NCBI GenBank assembly: GCA_046315175.1 | Contig: JBKDBK010000088.1 | Coordinates: 1 to 7,432 of the forward strand | Direction: 5' to 3' | DNA: 7,432 bases | Source: UBA8828 sp046315175 | GTDB lineage: Bacteria; Verrucomicrobiota; Verrucomicrobiia; Opitutales; UBA953 | In this document: positions 5,056 to 7,432 of the stretch, in pieces | Numbering within the stretch: the stretch's first letter is position 1 | How the letters are laid out: every line of letters starts with the position of its first letter | Position numbers and translations under genes: made by a program | Notes under the pieces: generated by a model | Told to the model about the DNA's origin: nothing | Seen by the model: only the letters and a program-made list of their open reading frames with translations | Databases searched by the model: none

Positions 5056-6072
5056 TCACGAGCCCCAGCTCCAGCGCTCCGGCACCCAGGCGTAGTGCTC
5101 GCCCTTTGGCACCACCGTGCCCAGGCCGGGCCACGGGATGTGGAACGCGAAGGCCCGCGCGCGGGCCGCGGCGATCCGCTTGAACAGCCTCCGCCGGCTC
5201 GCGATCGCCGCCTCGTGGTCGTGGTCGAGCGCGATCGTCCAGCCCGTGTCCTCGAACATCAGCTGGTGGTGGTGCACCATGTCGCTCAGATGCACCAGCG
5301 ACTCGCCGCCCGAGCGGATCTCGTAGCAGGCGTGGCCCGCGGTGTGCCCGGGCGCGGCGAGGATCTCCACCGCGTCGTGCCAGCGCCGGTCCCCGTCGCG
5401 CACCGCCTCGAGCCGCCCGTGGCGCTCCAGGATGTCCAGGCACTTCCGGGCCTGGCTGACCATGTTCGGCAGCGGCCTGCGGTCGCGCCGCGTCTTGGAG
5501 AAGTCCGGCTCCGGCGCGCGCCAGAAATCGATTTCCTCCCGCAGCGCGTAGACCTTCGCGTTCGGGAAGGTCGGCTTGTCGCCGTCCACGAAGCCGTCGA
5601 GGTGGTCGCTGTGCCCGTGGCTGAGGAAGCCCGCCGTGACCTGCTCGCGCCTGATGCCGAGCGCGGCCAGACCCTCCTCCATCCAGCCGAACTGCACCCA
5701 GGGGTGCCGCGCCCCGAAGCCCGCGTCGACCAGCGCGACCTCGTCGCCCTTCCTCAGCCCGAGGATGTTGATGTAGAGGGGCAGGGCGTCCGTCCGCTCG
5801 CGCGCCGACTCCAGCGCCGCCTTCATCCGCGGACGGTCCGACTCCGGGTGCATCAGCCCCAGGCCCTCCCTGAACAGCATGTGCCCGTCGCTGATCGAGA
5901 ACGCCTCCAGCTCCCCGACCTTGAACCGGTAAACATAGGGGTTGGGCGGGCGCTTCGCCTCGACCGGCTTGGCCTCCTGGGCCCCGAGGCGGGAGGCCCC
6001 CACGGCCAGTCCGGCCAGGCCGAGGGTGGCGGCGCCGAGAAAGTCGCGCCGGGAAGGGTGGGGCAGGGGCAT
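5056..6072 (-). CDS. Tat-exported metallo-beta-lactamase-fold hydrolase (lactonase / methyl parathion hydrolase-like)
   Basis: A 338-residue enzyme. A twin-arginine signal, SRRDFLG at 7-13 followed by hydrophobic AATLGLAGLAVGA, points to folded export to the periplasm by the Tat pathway. The metal site is complete: SHGHSDH supplies His152, His154, Asp156 and His157, PGHTAGH supplies His243, HLSDMVHH supplies Asp264, and FHIPWPG supplies His311, enough for a two-metal centre. The C-terminal pattern (DMVHH, paired Asp/His before an AIASRRRLF helix, HIPWPGLG, then HYAWVPE) matches the methyl parathion hydrolase/quorum-quenching lactonase branch rather than true beta-lactamases. Hydrolysis of a lactone or ester is therefore likely; the substrate is not determinable. 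The frame is open 34 codons upstream, but ATG 6072 begins the Tat signal and avoids overlap with the divergent gene. Any Shine-Dalgarno sequence is weak. Confidence 0.9.
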   Translation of the reverse strand: MPLPHPSRRDFLGAATLGLAGLAVGASRLGAQEAKPVEAKRPPNPYVYRFKVGELEAFSISDGHMLFREGLGLMHPESDRPRMKAALESARERTDALPLYINILGLRKGDEVALVDAGFGARHPWVQFGWMEEGLAALGIRREQVTAGFLSHGHSDHLDGFVDGDKPTFPNAKVYALREEIDFWRAPEPDFSKTRRDRRPLPNMVSQARKCLDILERHGRLEAVRDGDRRWHDAVEILAAPGHTAGHACYEIRSGGESLVHLSDMVHHHQLMFEDTGWTIALDHDHEAAIASRRRLFKRIAAARARAFAFHIPWPGLGTVVPKGEHYAWVPERWSWGS

Positions 6073-6142
6073 GGACAATGGGACGCCTCGCCGCCCGTCG
6101 GGTTCCGCGGAACCCCGCCCCCCCGTGGATGTTGAACAAGCC
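6073..6142. promoter_or_regulatory. Divergent intergenic region between the hydrolase and PSCyt1 genes
   Basis: Seventy bases separate two start codons on opposite strands, so promoters for both must lie here or inside the neighbouring coding ends. No convincing -35/-10 pair was found. A C-rich run (6113-6125) and the perfect palindrome at 6100-6115 are the notable contents. Confidence 0.5.
6100..6115. repeat. Perfect 16-base palindrome, candidate operator
   Basis: GGGTTCCGCGGAACCC reads identically on both strands, with no spacer. It lies in the middle of the divergent gap, 27 bases from each start codon. Its GGTT-CCG-CGGAACC core recurs, two bases longer, at 2067-2082 in the other divergent gap. 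A dimeric regulator controlling both flanking genes is the simplest reading; the site is too short of spacer to act as a good RNA hairpin. Confidence 0.45.
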
Positions 6143-6173
6143 ATGCCCCGTTCGGCCGTCCTGGCCTTGTTCA
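6133..6173 (+). repeat. Inverted repeat bracketing the PSCyt1 start codon
   Basis: TGAACAAG (6133-6140) is complementary to CTTGTTCA (6166-6173). Adding CC (6141-6142) with GG (6163-6164) and one bulge gives up to ten pairs in the mRNA, leaving the ATG at 6143 at the base of a 20-base loop. It might modulate translation start. Chance is possible. Confidence 0.3.
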
Positions 6174-7432
6174 TCTTTCTTCCCGTCCTCCGGGCCGACG
6201 ACCCCGTGTCCTACAACCGGGATGTGCGCCCCATCCTTTCCGAGAACTGCTTCTCCTGCCACGGGTTCGACGAGCATGGCCGCAAGGCCAAGCTCCGGCT
6301 CGACCGCCGCGAGGACGCCCTCGCCCCGCGCGAGGACGGCCCGGCCATCGTCCCGGGCAAGCTCGCCGACAGCCTCGTCTGGCAGCGCATCATCACGGAC
6401 GACCCGGACGACCTCATGCCGCCGCCGGAGTCCCACCTGGCGCTCACCGCGGCCCAGAAGGACATCCTTCGCCGCTGGATCAAGCAGGGCGCCGAGTACG
6501 AGCCCCACTGGGCCTTCGTCGCCCCGAGGATGCCCGCCGTGCCCAAGGGCGCCCGTCATCCGGTCGACGCCTTCATCCGCGACCGTCTCCGCAAGGAGGG
6601 ACTCAAGTCCTCGCCCGAGGCCGACCGCGCGACCCTCATCCGGCGGGTGAGCCTCGACCTCACCGGCCTGCCGCCCTCCGCCGAGGAGGTCGAGGCCTTC
6701 GTCCGCGACCCCGACCCGCGCGCCTACGAGCGCCTCGTCGACCGCCTCCTCGCCAACCCCCACCACGGCGAGCGCCTCGCCCTCGAGTGGCTCGACGCCG
6801 CCCGCTACGCCGACACCAACGGCTACTCCATCGACGGCGGGCGCCACCTCTGGCTCTGGCGCGACTGGGTCATCCAGGCCTTCAACGACAACCTTCCCTA
6901 CGACCGCTTCCTCCTCGAGCAGATCGCCGGCGACCTCCTCCCCGGCCGCACCGACGCCCAGCTCGTCGCCACCGGGTTCCAGCGCAACAACATGAACACC
7001 CACGAGGGCGGGACCATTCCCGAGGAGAACCTCGCCAACTACAACGCCGACCGCGTCAAGACCCTCGGCGAGGCCGTGCTCGGCCTCACCCTCGCCTGCG
7101 CCCAGTGCCACGACCACAAGTACGACCCCCTCAGCCAGCGCGACTACTTCCGCCTCTTCGCCTACTTCAACACGCTCGGCGACAACGCGCTCGACGGCGA
7201 CCATGGCAACAACTCCGCTCCGGCCGCCAACCTGCGCACGCCGCTCCGCGCCGGCGACCCGGAGGCCGCGCGCGGCCGCATCGCTGCCCTTCGCGCCATC
7301 CTCGCCACGCCCGACGACGCGCTCGTCGCCCGCTGGGAATCCGAGCAGCGCGCCCAGCTGGCCGTCCGCGGAAAGGGCTTGCAGCTTCACCCGGTCAACC
7401 TGCGCCGCATCTCGACCCCCAATGTCGGCTCG
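6143..7432 (+). CDS. PSCyt1 / DUF1549 cytochrome-type protein (DUF1553 expected beyond the window), partial
   Basis: The first 430 codons of a longer gene; it is open at the right edge with no stop. Residues 1-18 form a signal peptide (SAVLALFIFLPVLRA). The PSCyt1 c-type cytochrome domain follows: YNRDVRPILSENCFSCHG with heme motif C36-F-S-C39-H40, and LMPPP at 91-95, where Met92 is the likely second heme ligand. The domain ends near 118 (WIKQGAEYEPHWAF). DUF1549 (PSCyt2) spans about 140-345, including RRVSLDLTGLPPS, WLDAARYADTNGY and a second C319-A-Q-C322-H323 motif followed by DHKYDPLSQRDYF. Family members usually continue into DUF1553 and total roughly 800-1,100 residues. It is a periplasmic, presumably heme-binding protein that often occurs near glycan-degradation and DUF1501 genes; the reaction is unproven. 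ATG 6143 gives the signal peptide; GTG 6125 is an alternative. Confidence 0.93.
   Translation, partial: MPRSAVLALFIFLPVLRADDPVSYNRDVRPILSENCFSCHGFDEHGRKAKLRLDRREDALAPREDGPAIVPGKLADSLVWQRIITDDPDDLMPPPESHLALTAAQKDILRRWIKQGAEYEPHWAFVAPRMPAVPKGARHPVDAFIRDRLRKEGLKSSPEADRATLIRRVSLDLTGLPPSAEEVEAFVRDPDPRAYERLVDRLLANPHHGERLALEWLDAARYADTNGYSIDGGRHLWLWRDWVIQAFNDNLPYDRFLLEQIAGDLLPGRTDAQLVATGFQRNNMNTHEGGTIPEENLANYNADRVKTLGEAVLGLTLACAQCHDHKYDPLSQRDYFRLFAYFNTLGDNALDGDHGNNSAPAANLRTPLRAGDPEAARGRIAALRAILATPDDALVARWESEQRAQLAVRGKGLQLHPVNLRRISTPNVGS

Noticed and set aside
6073..6174. 34-codon N-terminal extension of the metallo-beta-lactamase-fold gene
   Set aside because: It would push the twin-arginine signal away from the N-terminus and overlap the PSCyt1 coding start; ATG 6072 fits a Tat signal directly.
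5024..7390. 788-residue antisense open frame
   Set aside because: It runs through the hydrolase gene out of frame and antisense to the PSCyt1 gene, both with clear motifs. Its product is low-complexity Gly/Ala/Val/Glu-rich, typical of a GC-rich shadow.
1..7432. CRISPR array, tRNA, rRNA or insertion sequence
   Set aside because: No regularly spaced direct repeats, cloverleaf, rRNA-like stretch, transposase motif or terminal inverted repeats were seen on either strand.

Overview
The window is a GC-rich bacterial chromosome segment with very dense coding and strong C/G bias at third codon positions. I infer Verrucomicrobiota, with Planctomycetota as the main alternative. The reasons are a PSCyt1/DUF1549 cytochrome-type protein (a family concentrated in these two phyla), a PEP-CTERM protein ending VPEPS-hydrophobic-RRRRR, secreted Asp-box sialidase-fold proteins, and mostly weak Shine-Dalgarno sites. 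No rRNA, tRNA, mobile element or CRISPR array is visible. No gap between genes exceeds 100 bases.

Layout. On the minus strand at the left lie a 65-residue two-helix membrane protein (34-231) and, upstream of it, a 579-residue secreted sialidase-fold protein with a C-terminal beta-sandwich-like region (282-2021). Across a 98-base divergent gap a second, shorter secreted sialidase-fold protein (2120-3250, five Asp boxes) runs on the plus strand. It is followed by a PEP-CTERM surface/exported protein (3302-4012) and a TerB-like plus DUF697 fusion (4078-5049). The last of these converges, 6 bases apart, on a Tat-exported metallo-beta-lactamase-fold hydrolase of the lactonase / methyl parathion hydrolase type (5056-6072, minus). 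A second divergent gap (70 bases) separates that from a PSCyt1-DUF1549 protein that runs off the right edge (6143-7432+).

How they may work together. Five of the seven proteins carry export signals and one more is a membrane protein, so this is mainly a cell-envelope/periplasm neighbourhood. Two Asp-box proteins suggest glycan recognition or cleavage; PSCyt1-DUF1549 proteins often accompany polysaccharide-degradation loci in these phyla. A single pathway is not demonstrated here: no sialic acid catabolism genes, sulfatases, transporters or regulators are in view.

The most interesting non-coding signal is a pair of related palindromes, GGTTTCCGGCGGAACC and GGTTCCGCGGAACC, one in each of the two divergent intergenic regions. 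They could be sites for one shared regulator. Most very long antisense open frames here are GC-rich shadows and are not annotated.
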